From Callaeas wilsoni (lineage: Eukaryota; Chordata; Aves; Passeriformes; Callaeidae): a DNA stretch of 64,000 bases. Below, piece by piece: positions 25,146 through 36,926 of the stretch. Within the stretch, counting starts at the first letter, position 1, and each line of letters begins with the position of its first letter. Where the stretch lies: assembly GCA_013398955.1 (NCBI GenBank), contig VWPU01004213.1:35718-99717 (forward strand), read 5' to 3'. Position numbers and translations under genes: made by a program. The notes beneath the pieces were generated by a model, which ran no database searches, was not told the DNA's origin, and saw only the letters and a list, made by a program, of their open reading frames with translations.

Positions 25146-25177
25146 GGTTTGTAGTGACTGCAGACGACATTGAAATG
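25146..25177 (+). repeat. Dispersed ~32-bp repeat, copy 2
   Basis: Second copy of the motif at 24615-24647. It differs by three substitutions and a one-base indel within the aligned core. No named repeat family recognised; it could be the conserved core of a decayed element or chance. Confidence 0.6.
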
Positions 25178-25409
25178 CAGTCTGTCAGAGAGCTGTCAGG
25201 TGATAAAAGAAAAGCATAATCCCATCATGCACTCTGCTCACCCTCTTTAGTGCAAATATAGCCCAAGTTCCCAGCTTTGGAGAAATAAGGACTTAGCTCC
25301 AGGGTTCAGTGGACTTGATCAGCTTGAGAAAATGATTCAGCTAAAGCCAGCACTGACTGAAAACAGAGGGCAGCTCCTCTGGTAACTGCTGCTTCGGTGC
25401 TGCCAGCTT

Positions 25410-25515
25410 AGGGCTGAGATCTTCAGTGCACTAGGCATTGTACAAAACCGTAATACAAACATCCAGGCAAAACACAACAGGTGAATAAACAGGAAAGCAG
25501 ATGAGTGCAGGTGTA
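25410..25515 (+). mobile_element. Possible MIR/CORE-SINE-related fragment
   Basis: The run gtgcactaggcattgtaca, followed by aatacaaacatccaggcaaaacac, resembles the 'gtgctaggcactgtacaaacac...' segment that precedes the conserved CORE/tail of MIR-type SINEs in amniotes. The rest is too diverged to extend the match. Confidence 0.4.
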
Positions 25516-26130
25516 GTGGGAAGATGGTCAGCATAAATGAGTATACATCAAGTTGTGACAGAAAATCATCACTAACAGTTCCTAACAGTTAGCTGGCTAG
25601 TGAGGGGTAGATCCTGGGGAAGTCCAGGAGCAGATCCTCTCAGTGTGCTCTGAGGACTGATTGTATGACAGGTGGAGATGTGAGAAAGCATCAGAGTGAA
25701 GCAGGTCCTTCAGCCATTCACACTACACTGAGTTTTCCCAGGCATGCCAGCCAGCTGTGCTCAAGCCAGAGTTTCTGTCTTACCTAACCCACAGGCCTGG
25801 ACCTGATCTGTAGAAACATTTCTGATGAGATTTCATACACTCCTTAGCTTAGATGAAGTTTAAGGATGCAATGAAAGAACTAAGCTCTTCTTGAGGTTGA
25901 GTTCTTAACTTCCGGAGTAAAAGCCTAGGATTTGGAAACTCGAGATTAGCATATTTCCACTGAGGAAAACTCAGTTTTGAGCATGATCACACAGAACTCT
26001 GACATTGCCTGAGTGTGGTGGAAAGCATAGCTGTTTGCAAATCCATGCATTGGGAAGAATTTGCAGAGGTGTTTTTTCTTGGAAACAAGATGATCTATTA
26101 TCAATATATATGATTATAAATTAGAGTATA

Positions 26131-26330
26131 TTATGCTGAATACTGTGCAAAACACACCCTGATTCAAGCATTTGTAGTCAAAGCAGAGAAGATGAAGGAG
26201 AATTATCTTCATTTGGGGAATGAAGAACTGAAACACTGGGAGATTAAGTGACTTGCCATGAATCAAACAGGCAATCTGTGGCAGAGCCAAGAATAAAATC
26301 CAGATCCCACTGAAGCAACCTAACTAGGAA
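26131..26330 (+). mobile_element. MIR-like SINE fossil (sense)
   Basis: The motifs appear in consensus order: tgctgaatactgtgcaaaacac (like tgctaggcactgtacaaacac), then gaagaactgaaacactggg, agattaagtgacttgcc, gcaatctgtggcagagcc, and aagaataaaatccagatccc. MIRs are ancient tRNA-derived SINEs active in early amniotes. In birds only sparse, highly diverged copies survive. No tRNA head or intact ends are visible. Confidence 0.8.
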
Positions 26331-29300
26331 CATCCTTCCTATTGAATAGTTTAATTAACATAAATTAGGCAGCAAGTTGACTCAATGTGTTTTTAATTTT
26401 ACTTGTGTACTTCAGAGAACACAATAATTGCATTTTATAATCTAAAAATAAACAAACACATATGTTTGTTAGAAAAACAACAGGCACACAGGAAAAATAA
26501 TTCTTCCTTCTATTATGTTTGGTGTGGAGTCCTTCATTAGGACTAAAATTGTTATGTGAAGTGGAGGAAGAAGGCAAAGAACTCTCTCCTTCTGTGCTAG
26601 TTCATTAGAATTAAAAATAAGCCTTCTTTTAGGTCTGTGCTGAGTGCCAGGGCTCTGTGTAAACAGAGAGTCAAACGACGGATTCTTTAAGGGCAGATTC
26701 CATCAAATCCACCACATCCTCAGTCAGCTCAGCGGTGTGCAGAGGGCAAGAGGCAGAACTGAGAATTCGCTAGCACCTTTGCAAGTGCATTTGAAAAGGG
26801 TCCAAAGATGGAAAGAGTCTGGAAAGCACCTGAGCCCTCCCATACGCTGAAAGGGAAGATAAGAGCAAAAAGGGATACCACAGCAAATCCCAGTCAAGGG
26901 AAAGATGTCTTTTAAGCTCAGCAACAGATCTGTCTAGTCTTTGAAGCTGGCTACGCCAGGCTTCATTCCCAGACAGCAGGGTGAGCATTCCTCTCTAAAA
27001 TTAAGCCCCTGGCAATTGCTCCCCCCAGGAATAGGCATGTACTGAGTGCAGGAAAGCTACACGTGAGTGACAATAGGATTTAAAGAGCAAGAGAGACAGA
27101 AGAACTGATTTAGACCTCATGAGAACATTCACAGAGCCTTTTCTATATGCAAAAGACTTGCATTGAATTAAGCTAAACCAATATAAGCCAGCTGGAAAGT
27201 GATCAATGGGGATGGCATTCCCAGGCAAACAAGAGATCATTTTGCAGGGGCTGCCTACCAGCCTAATGCCACGTAGCCCTGGCCAGCACAGATTCACCGG
27301 GAGGGTCAAAAGGCAGCAGCTCTTGTGGTAACCGCTCTTGCAATGCATGATGCAAGCACAGCCCGTGTCTGTAGCTACACCCCTGGCAGGGCACAGCCCC
27401 ATCACCACCCCGACAGGGAGCACTGGGCCTGAGAACTGCCCTTGCGGATGGCAGCGGATCGGCTGGAGCCTGGTGCTGTGCTAGAAGGACGATGTCCCTC
27501 CTGCCAGCCCAGAGCACACGCTAAACAACTGCAAGTCTGCCCTTGCATGTTTTGTGCGTAGATCAGCCTTCACCAGCTTGGGCTCTCTTCTGCAACTCCT
27601 TTCCCACAGCTAAAGTGAAACTAGAAAATTTGGCAGACTCCTGGCTTTTGTCTACAGAGCTGAAAAGGCACAATATTCTCTTCCTGTGACATTGCTGCCA
27701 ATATGACACAAACCTTGCTTTGATTTTCACTGGGGTGATTTTACACGATTTTTTTTTGTCTGTAAGGAATGTCAGGAAAATGTGAGTAATATTTGATGCA
27801 CCTAGCATTACGTCTAAGATTGCACTTTGAAGCAGAAACTTGGCAAACTGGAAGCTGGTGGCTGCATCCTTCCACTGCATCCCTTCCAGGAGAAACTGCC
27901 CCTGTTGAACTTCAAGTGATGCTTATCCTGAATACTTTACTTTTCTTCCACGATCAAAGCTTGAAGACATTTATAAGTTATAGATAGATCCCTTTCTTGT
28001 GCCCAGGTTTGTGTTACTGAAGCTGAAGAGATGGGAGTGAGAAACTGAATAAAGCAGGTTTCTGTCACACTCCTCCAATCAGTTACTTGTCACCCAACAT
28101 TAGACACCCATGAATCTCATTTTTATATCTGCAGCAGCCCATCTGGACAAAGTTTAATACCAGCAGAGAACAAGTGGAGATGTCAGAGCCTGGTTTGTCC
28201 AAACTATTTGAAACATACGCCTCAGGCTGAGAATAGCTGTTCCACAGTAATGTCTGTATTCCTCCCCACCGATGACAAAGACAGTGCTGGTGACCAAGTC
28301 AAAAATACACATTTACAGGATACATATCTGCATTTGGTTGAATGAAATGGATTTTGACTAATAGTCTGGTGCCTACAGGTAAAAAAAAAAGCCAAGAAAA
28401 TTCTCTGAATGGAAGAGAAACCCTCACCTTACTGGAGCTAATGCTCTCGGGGAGTATGGAGGGTAACTTGAAAAATTTAAACAGGGCTTGTTGTCTGCCA
28501 GCAGACATTGGGGGCCACGGAAAAGGAGGTGCCTAGTTTGCTGGAAGATGCTGGGGAGTGGTAACTGGAGTGAGTGTGTGCGAAAGTGTGGACTCTGTGT
28601 CCTTCTGTCCTCCACTGCTCAGTGATTACAGGAAATTATGCTTAGGTGACTCTTCAGCTGAATGCTTCTACATCACTCAGAGGTGGCTTTATTTTTGACA
28701 TTAGCTGATTCTGAATTACTGGATGCTCCTAATAGATTTGAATTAAGCCTGACATTTGTGGCTCACCAGGATGCTGCAACACAGGAATTTGAAGACTACT
28801 GGCTTCCACGTAATAATGAAACATGTGAGCCATATGTCATTAAGCAGTAAGATAACCAGGGGTAAGGGCAGCAGAGTTTTGGATTGTCAGGGGTTTGAAA
28901 CCCCAAACTCCTTGATCTTGAGGAGTTGAGTCTTTAGGAAGACAGCAAACATGGCTGGAACCCGAGAAAAAGCAGTCAAAATCTACTGGGTGAGCCAGAG
29001 TTATGTTTTGTAAATCCCATTAAAATTTGCCAGCCAAAGGAAATTATCTAATTCAGACTAAAACCTACACAAGGCAGACAGGGCTGTCATGCCACAGAGG
29101 ATGCCATTGCAAGACGAGAGAGAGGCAGCAGAATGGAATATTGAGCATGGAGCTGCTTCATAAAGCTGCCCACATCTACAAACACCACAAGTCAGGATAA
29201 TGACTTGTATTTGGAAAAACCTTCAAGGATCACAGTAATTTCTATCACTGTCCAAGACACTGCCCAGCATGGACAAAGAGGACAATAGCACCATGTTTGC

Positions 29301-31277
29301 AGGCAACACTTCATGGGACCAGTGAGCAGTGCTGCAGAGGATTAAAGCACTACCTTCTCAAAAGCAAAGGAAATGCCTGTGTCTTGAACATGATGCTGGT
29401 GCAAGCTGAAGTTTTGCCAGGAATGGACATGTTAACATAGAAAATAAAACTAGAGGCAATTGACCATAAACAAATAAGTCTCAGGACTTAGTGTGGTGAG
29501 CTAATTCCTATTAGAGTTGTGACTAAACTCATGGGCAATTAGCAAATTGGAAGAAGTACAATTTATAATCACACCAAGAGAAAAAATTTATCCACGAATA
29601 TAAACATGCCACTCCCTTAATTTCATTAAAGAGGTAACTCACCAAACAGGCAGAAGATCAAAACAATTGAAAAAGAATTTGAGGATATCTCCCAAGGGAA
29701 AGGGAACCTGTTAAGGCTTGTCACAATTACTGAAATCACAGGCCAGTCAAGTGAAAACTCCCATGGCATGGGAACAGTTGGTCAGCTGATGCAGTCTGGC
29801 ATAAATTCCTTTATGTTGGAGAAATGAGGTATTTATTTCAGAGGCAGCCTTGCCAGATAGCCATGAAGGTGATCATACCCATTTTTGCTAAGTGTACTCT
29901 CCTGGCATAGCTAGTTGCTGACACAGCACTGCAGTTTTAGCAGATCTGAGTCTGTGATGAGACATTATGAGACAATTTATTACAGGTCCAAATTTACACT
30001 CAGTACAACAGGTTAGTAGGAAGCATTATCAAAACGAGAAACCACCCAGTGGAAAAGGGTAAGGATGTAAGGAAGTTAACTGTGACCTGCATTTAGCATT
30101 GCTAAATTATAGGATTTTTCAAAGGATGAGTGGTTTGTCAGCTACAAAGATTTCCTTCAGCAAAAATCTGAAGAGGTAAGAATGCCTATAATGTTAGAAA
30201 GTGATCAAACCAAAGCCTGGCACATCTACAAAGAAACAGATGAGGTAGAACAAACTTTTAAGAACTGAGGTCCTGGAACCATCCACTCCTACATGAAAGC
30301 AAAACAGATGACCTATGAAAAAAAAAGTGTCTGGCATTCTATGTTTTTGTTGGTGAAGGTGCAGAGGGAGAACCGTATTTTGAAGACACTTTCTGAAAGC
30401 AAATGGCAGCAGCAACTGCCTTGATGACAGGCCCATGTTATGCACTGATGGACTGAAAATCAGGCCCCAGTGAAATGCACCTTCTTCAGATATGATAGCC
30501 CTAAATAATTTCTGAACAACAGGCACAGCTCATTCAGGACTACTGTTTACTGCCATTTAGTGAGGAAGTGGTGCATTAGCTGGCATTCAGGATAAGCATC
30601 TCTTGAAGTCAAAATAATTTTGCAATTACTTAGAAACTGATTGTACTTTCATCACAATACTGATTTGCCAAAAGATCACATATCAGTCCAGTATAACTTG
30701 GGAAAAGCAAACTAAAAAGCACTTGAAATACAAGGTTTCAGCAATTCACAATGGCTTATCTCTTTGTGAAAAAATGTCATCAAGACAGTATTTTCTAGTG
30801 GAAATGTCAAATGAAAGCGGGAGCATTTTAAACACTAGGTGAAGAATACATTTCCCTTAAATGCAGATTTTGTCTTTATGAAAATGCATTAAAACAGTCT
30901 ACCAACAATACTTTTTATGCAAAGCAAGACTTTTGGGACATTGAAAATCACACAAAACTTGTAATTCTGTGGTGGTCTATCTGCTATCTTCTGCCAGACT
31001 TACAGCCTCTTGTGTTATCAGAATAATGACAAATCAACAGCACAGATCTAACAGAAGCATCTATGAATGTTCTGGGAATCTAAATGAAGCTAGTTACAGG
31101 TATTAACAATTGTAAAGTTAATTAGGCCTCTGAGGTACGTAGATATCTAAGGACCATTTCTGTAGTCTGGGCCTTAATACTTGCAGGACAGAGGCGCGAA
31201 TCATTGCAACTGTATTGAAAACAGCTGAAACAACCTTTATTTTATCACAGCACCATTTTCTAACTTCTAAACCCACT
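26331..31277. other. Intronic sequence with no recognised feature
   Basis: Noncoding. A few CpGs cluster near 27.44-27.50 kb without forming an island. The AT-rich stretch from 29.0 to 31.1 kb has almost no open frames and no recognisable repeat tail. Confidence 0.55.
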
Positions 31278-31330
31278 CCCCCCCCCGCAACCCCCATAAA
31301 CTGTAAAACGACGACAACAACAAAAATAAA
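31278..31330. repeat. C-run and A/C-rich simple sequence
   Basis: A run of nine C, then gcaacccccataaactg and an imperfect (CAA/CGA)n stretch acgacgacaacaacaaaaat. Low complexity; it also generates artefactual Thr-rich and Val-rich frames on the two strands. Confidence 0.8.
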
Positions 31331-31810
31331 GCAAAACAGAAGATATGTCCTTAAAATAAAATACAGAATTAAATTTCCTTCTGGACTCCTCATAAGGTTC
31401 TCCCATCCCAATAAGGGAATAGTGACATTGGTTCAAGGTGTCATCCCCTGTCTGAGTCATTCTGCTGCACAGAAGGGAAGGAAAAGGGAAAGCATTTAGA
31501 ACGGGTCTCCAGGGCTTTAGCCCACTGAATTCCTCCCAAGCATACAATCTCTGGAAGAAGTGGAGGAACCCCTTGAGCAGGAAGTGATTCAGAAACATAC
31601 GATGGTCTGTTTGCAGTGACTCACAACACATCAATAGCAGAATTGTCCAGAGACCTATAGAATGTCAGGACTCTTTTTATACCTTTGTGAAAACACAAGT
31701 ACCAAGAAACATATGTTTCCTATCACTCAGCCCAGCTTTATGCTAGACTAATATATAATAATCTCTCTTGCTTGAAAACAGTCCTGAGCTTGCATATATG
31801 TGGTCAGCAT

Positions 31811-31854
31811 ATTATTAGTATTATTATCATCATCATCATCATCATCATCATCAC
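31811..31854. repeat. (ATT)n/(ATC)n compound microsatellite
   Basis: Imperfect att/agt units run directly into about eight consecutive atc/cat units. It produces a poly-Ile stretch in a short plus-strand frame, which is therefore not a gene. Confidence 0.92.
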
Positions 31855-32640
31855 ATATGTTTCTCTTGAACATTGCATAGATGCAATTACAGTTTGTTCT
31901 TTGTTTCCATCAGACTGCACTATGTCAATATATACACTGTGGATGGTATGTATGTTTAACGCTGTCCTCTACAAGCAGATTCCATCCAGACCTGCCATCA
32001 CACGATGCCTCTGTGGCTGATCATAAACAGTTGGTTTGCCCACAGTGAAGAATATCTGTGAGTGCTTCCTTGTGAATCTGAAAACTTCAGCTATGAAAAG
32101 AGCCAATGAAGTGTAGCAGTCCCTGACTTTTTTAATAATTATAAAAATTTGGCCAAATTTAGTCACGTTTCAAACTTCTGGTACCTGCAGTTAGTACCTG
32201 CTAAGCACAGTCTCGCCAAAGATCTACCCCAAGTGTATCAAAACATCTCCCTGTGCTAAGCAGCTTTCTGAAGTACAGAGGCTCACTGAGATCTTCCCCT
32301 GCAATTGCAAGTGCCAGGTGCTACAGGTGGTGAACTGAAGGAAGGCAGTCTGTGGGTGTGGAAATACAAACAAATAAGTGTAGGGAAGCATATTACTTTG
32401 TGTGAACTGATACGTAGCAATTATCCCTGTTCATTCTCACCCTGCATAAAATGGGGTAATTCACAGCAATTTACTCTTCAATAAAAGGCAGGTAAACTGC
32501 CCTACATTTACAGCATGGTGAGAGTTGTCACGCAGACAGACACCAGTTTGTGGTCATGAAAAGCTGATGGGATGTGCTATTGCATGACAACGTTTCTGCA
32601 TCTCTGTCCTTTTCTTTGTGCATGCCACACTCCCTGCGCT
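31855..32640. other. Intronic sequence with no recognised feature
   Basis: AT-rich noncoding sequence. The short run cataaaatggggtaat near 32.45 kb has a faint resemblance to an antisense MIR core but cannot be extended. Confidence 0.5.
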
Positions 32641-32749
32641 GGGCTAACAATCAGGAATATTGTGAAAGCCACATAGGAAAAACAAGAGCCAGCTCTGGGA
32701 AGGAGTGGATTTTTCCTGGGACCAGTGGAAAGTCAGCTGATGACACTGG

Positions 32750-33360
32750 GATTGAAGACTGCTATGAAGGAGGAAACTAGAAGTAAAGTCTGGCCGGGTG
32801 AGAATAAGAACGGGAGACAAGGGCAGAGTATATGAGGACCAGTGAGACAAAGAATCCATGAGGAAAGACAGCAGAGATGTGATCTGATGTGCAGTGATGA
32901 GGAAGGCAAGGAGCAGCTGGGCAAGGAACTATGGACCAAGGAAGAGCAGGGTGTTGACAAAGATCTTCTAGAAGGCAGGTATCTCACTGGGATCAGTGGG
33001 CAAACAGAGAACCAGAATGGGCTGGAGAGAGAGTCTGAAACAAAGGGGTGCACTGTGAATGAACAAATATCTGAGGAGGGAGTCTCAGAGAAGAAATAAG
33101 CAGGTAGGCAAAGTAAGAGACGGGAGAGAGCATGGATAGAGAGCCAGGGATAAAGACACTGGATGGGTCAGCCAAGGCTAGTGGCACTGGTGACAAATAT
33201 CAGGACTTAGTGGGCACCATGTTTATGACAGGGAAGAATAGGACAGATATTAAAACCAACTACATGAGGAGAATGGGGCTTGCCTAAGGAGCCAGAATAG
33301 GACAGACCCAGAATGTAGATACAGAGGAACTCAAGGGAATGGGAGAAGAAAGCCTATCTC
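32750..33360. other. Strand-asymmetric purine-rich segment
   Basis: On the plus strand this ~600-bp block is visibly dominated by G and A (gaggaa, gagacaa, gagagagag, gaagaa type runs), with few pyrimidine tracts. The complementary Ser/Pro/Leu-rich frame at 32733-33053 and the Glu/Lys/Gln-rich frame at 32842-33099 are consequences of this bias. No repeat family or domain recognised. Confidence 0.5.
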
Positions 33361-35213
33361 CAATGTGACCTATTCCTTCAGAGTCCAGAGTCGATTTTAA
33401 ATGTCCTGATTGTTACCAGCTCTCTCCTAGCAGAAAATATTTGCAAAGATGTCCGTATGGCCACAGGTGATGAATGCAAACACATGCCTGCTCTTCATGA
33501 AGTGCAGGTCAAAGTGCCAACCTTGGTGAGTCATGCATGTACCAATATACGGCTGCCAGAGGGAATTTTTTTTTCCAGTGTGATTTGTGGTAAGCCTAGG
33601 GATTGCCATGCCCATATATTATGTGAAAAGAACCTTATTAAGGTCAAAAAGTTAAGCACCCAAACTTTAGGAAACACAAACTTTGTTTTCCTTCCTTGTA
33701 CTTAAGCTTTATGAATCAACATTTAATTACATGACTGTGAGCTATTTTTTCCACAGGTCCCCTTCAGAAGAGTCCACCAGATAGACCTGTTCCTAGGCTA
33801 AATCCAGACTTAAGGAAGAGGTTGTTTGCAGGACCCCTGCTTCATTACTTCCAAAAGTCAGAAAACGCATAAATTATGTGTCAGGGAGTAGCAGAAAAAG
33901 AAAGGGCGCTCTGATGGTTTAGGCAGCTGAGAGAAATCTTAGGGAATTGAATTATTTCCCTAAGTGTGCCAAGAAGTCCAAATGAAATTCTAAGAAAATC
34001 CTTTAAATCACAGTTTTCTGTAGGAATTAATGTTCTGTCTCTCAATTTTTGGCTTTCTTAGTTTTGGACACTGTAAACTAACTTGAAAATTTTTCAATCC
34101 TGTTATAATGAACTCCCAAGAGTGACATCTTGGACTTGTGTTTACATATAAAAAAAGAAGAAAGTCTTAAAACTTGTGGAAAGGAAGAACTGACATAATT
34201 TAAGAGCTGAAGAACATGTCTATTAGTGAGCTGCCTACCAAACTTTTTAAAATGTGACTGGAAAACAGGTTACAAATATGTTACTGAGGAATAAATACCA
34301 TATGTAAAAAGGATCTATAATCCAGTTGAGAAAAGTAAAGTAAGCACCTATGCCTGTGAGGTGAAGCTAGGCAGATTCATATGAGGAATTTGGCATAAAG
34401 CTTTAGCAGTGAGAGTAATTAATCATCTCTCGAAAATCAACTCAAGCAAATCATCAGCTCTTTATCTCTTCAGGTCTTCAAATAGAGACTAACTGCCTTC
34501 CTAGCTACTTGCTTTATTCCTTGGATAATCCTGAAGTATTTGATTAATTACAGGGATAACTTAATTATATTATATGTAGGTGTGTAAAATAGAGGAAGTC
34601 AGACCTTGCGACCTAAGAACCCTTATCTTGGCTAATCCAAGTGCCAGGTAGTCATTGTTGCACCTGAAGCCAGTTGAAACTTCTCTATGATTACATAAAA
34701 TTCTAAATAGTGCTACACAGACAGCAAAAACCCCAAAATCTCAGATACCTCACTTAAGATACTGAAATACAGTACTTTTGGATGTAATCCCTTCCTAGCT
34801 CAAATTTACATCTATATGATGGGTCTGATAATCTCCCCTTAGCTGGAAGGGATGTTTTGAATGTGCACTGATTATTGTTTATGAAACTTCAGTAATAAGA
34901 ATCACTGAAATGCCCATAGGTAAAAGAATAATTCCCACCTCAGGACAGCATTTGAATAGTGTCAGAACAGTGGACCAAAACTTATGAGGAGGTAGCAGGT
35001 CATTCAGTCAGAACTGCATGTTAAATGATGCAGAAAACTTGTGGAAAAAAAGTCCGTATGTGATCCAGTAATCAAGGACTGGAGCACAGATGCATAAGCA
35101 TAAGGGAAGCAAAGAAAATTGTACAATCAATCCTGATCCTGGAATTTCCTACGATACCTACAGTTTTTAGCCTGACTGTGTTCCTCATTTTATTATCTGA
35201 CATACAAAATGAA
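33361..35213. other. AT-rich intronic sequence with no recognised feature
   Basis: Mostly AT-rich, with very few open frames of any length. No repeat tail, RNA gene or splice-flanked exon recognised. Confidence 0.55.
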
Positions 35214-35790
35214 ATGACACCTCTGGTTTTGTCAGAGCCCTGAGCTCACTAATGGACCTAATGACCCTGAGACCCCTCACCTGGAGCTCACACCCATGGG
35301 CCCAGGAGCTCTATTTAAGCTCAGTCCTGGGCATTCATTGCTTGCTTGATCTATACTGGAGGAGTGCTGCTCTCCTGTCCAGCCATGGCCCTGGTTCTGT
35401 CTGGTTATGAAGCCTGTTGAACTGGATCTAAACCTATGGATTAGCTTCATGGCTTGATTTTTGTCACTGTGGACCTCCCTGGTGAGCACTGGATCTCATC
35501 CTTTTTCTTGACTGTGTGGCTTGGCCTCAGAACCTGTCCCATCACCATTATACTGCATTTTGACCTGAATTTTTGGTTGGACCTGACTGTCAGCTCAGAG
35601 TTTGCCAATCTCTCTGGCAGTGTGGGACTGAGACCTGGCTAGTCAGGCTCCCTCTTAGCTCCTGGCTCACCTGCCTTTAAGTAGCAGCCCTGCTCTTGCT
35701 GCTCCCTGACAGCTATATCCTGGTGTTTGGATGTCGGGTGCTCTGAGGGAGCAGCTGCCTTGCCGTTTGGAGCAAGAAAGCAACGTAACA
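35214..35790 (+). mobile_element. Candidate solo LTR (old retroelement)
   Basis: The block begins near tgacacctctgg and ends at gcaacgtaaca, consistent with TG...CA termini. About 100 bp in, a TATA-like box (ctatttaagctcag, about 35310) precedes a stretch resembling an R/U5 region, with CTGG/TGACC-rich 'gacctg' type sequence. GC and style differ from the AT-rich flanks. I recall LTRs with a similar ctatttaagc...cctgggc layout in reptile and bird genomes but cannot name the family. No target-site duplication, primer-binding site or internal gag/pol sequence was found, so this would be a decayed solo LTR at best. Confidence 0.4.
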
Positions 35791-36910
35791 GTTCCAAGAG
35801 GGAGGGAGAACTCTGCAGCCAAACATAACTAATTTAAGATTTTAGCCATAACAAAAGTTTGGTGACTGGTAGCTGTGTGTATGTGTGACTAAGTGCATGC
35901 ACCCAGAGCTCCAGTCTGACCGTAAGATGACATCAGCTTAAGGAGCATGCCAGCAGCCTCTCAATCATCTCTTTCCTATTGCTTGCCAAGCGCTGTTGAT
36001 GCTTCCCAAAACGTGTGGTAAAAAGAAGCCTCCTGCATGTTTACATTCAAGGCAGGATGAAGGCCTGGCCCTGACCAGACTGCCACAGTGTACTCCAGAG
36101 TCAAAACAATGCTGCTTTGACAGAGGCTCGTTTCTGATGGCTCCTCACGAGCTGGGCGAGGCTGTTTCCCATCGTGGTCCTCTGCTGTGTCTGTTTATCT
36201 TCTATGACATTCCGATATGTGAGAAATCAAGTGTGGGACAAAAATGATCATCCTGGGAATGACGGAAGTAAGGTTGCATGCTCGAAGCCAGCCTTGGTGA
36301 GTGGTTTCCAAAAGCTGCCACAAGCACAGAAGCTGTGTATAAGCTTTGTGAAAAGCGTATCCGTGCGTGTCCTCTGCCTGGTTCCCAGCAAGTAAATATC
36401 GTGTAATGTAACCACCCTTGTTACTGTCCATGACAGAGATTAAGGGGAAGTTTACTTTGGTTTATAGATGTTGTAATACCAACACCAGACAGCTTTTAAC
36501 TGCTAAAGCAGGCTTTCCCTTGTGAGCTGAATAGCTCAAGTTTGAAGGGGATGGAGATCCCTCTCCCGAGAAAAATGTGTGGTCTGGTGAGGACAGTGTC
36601 GCCTCTCACCATCTTAGGAAGTAACAGAAAGGGATTCATGGGTAGGCTTGAGTCTGTTCGGGTGGCACTTTAGGTTTTATCGTTACAGTAGTGAAGCTTA
36701 AAAGAAAAAGTTTCAAATAGAACGAGGAGGGATATTGTGGCGTTTAGTTATGTGCCATAAGCTGGGCAAACCAGTGGTACCTAAATATGCACAGGAAGAG
36801 CTTGAACACCTACATCTTAGGCAACAGATGTACTTTAGGGAAGTGAAAATCCAGTTTAAAGGATGAATTAGAATACGTTGTTTAAAAAACCCTTTCTTTC
36901 GATAGAATGG
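35791..36910. other. Intronic sequence with no recognised feature
   Basis: Noncoding. The sequence directly after the candidate LTR (aacaaaagtttggtgac near 35.85 kb) resembles a retroviral leader only superficially. No gag-like frame follows. Confidence 0.5.
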
Positions 36911-36926
36911 AGTGTGTGTGTGTGTC
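36911..36926. repeat. Short (GT)n tract
   Basis: Seven to eight gt units. Short dinucleotide microsatellite. Confidence 0.85.

Noticed and set aside
32430..32520. Possible antisense MIR (cataaaatggggtaat)
   Set aside because: The similarity covers about 16 bases only and cannot be extended in either direction.
35840..35870. Retroviral primer-binding site after the candidate LTR (tttggtgactgg)
   Set aside because: Only the first ~7 bases match any tRNA-primed leader pattern I know, it is about 60 bp past the proposed LTR end, and no internal retroviral sequence follows.
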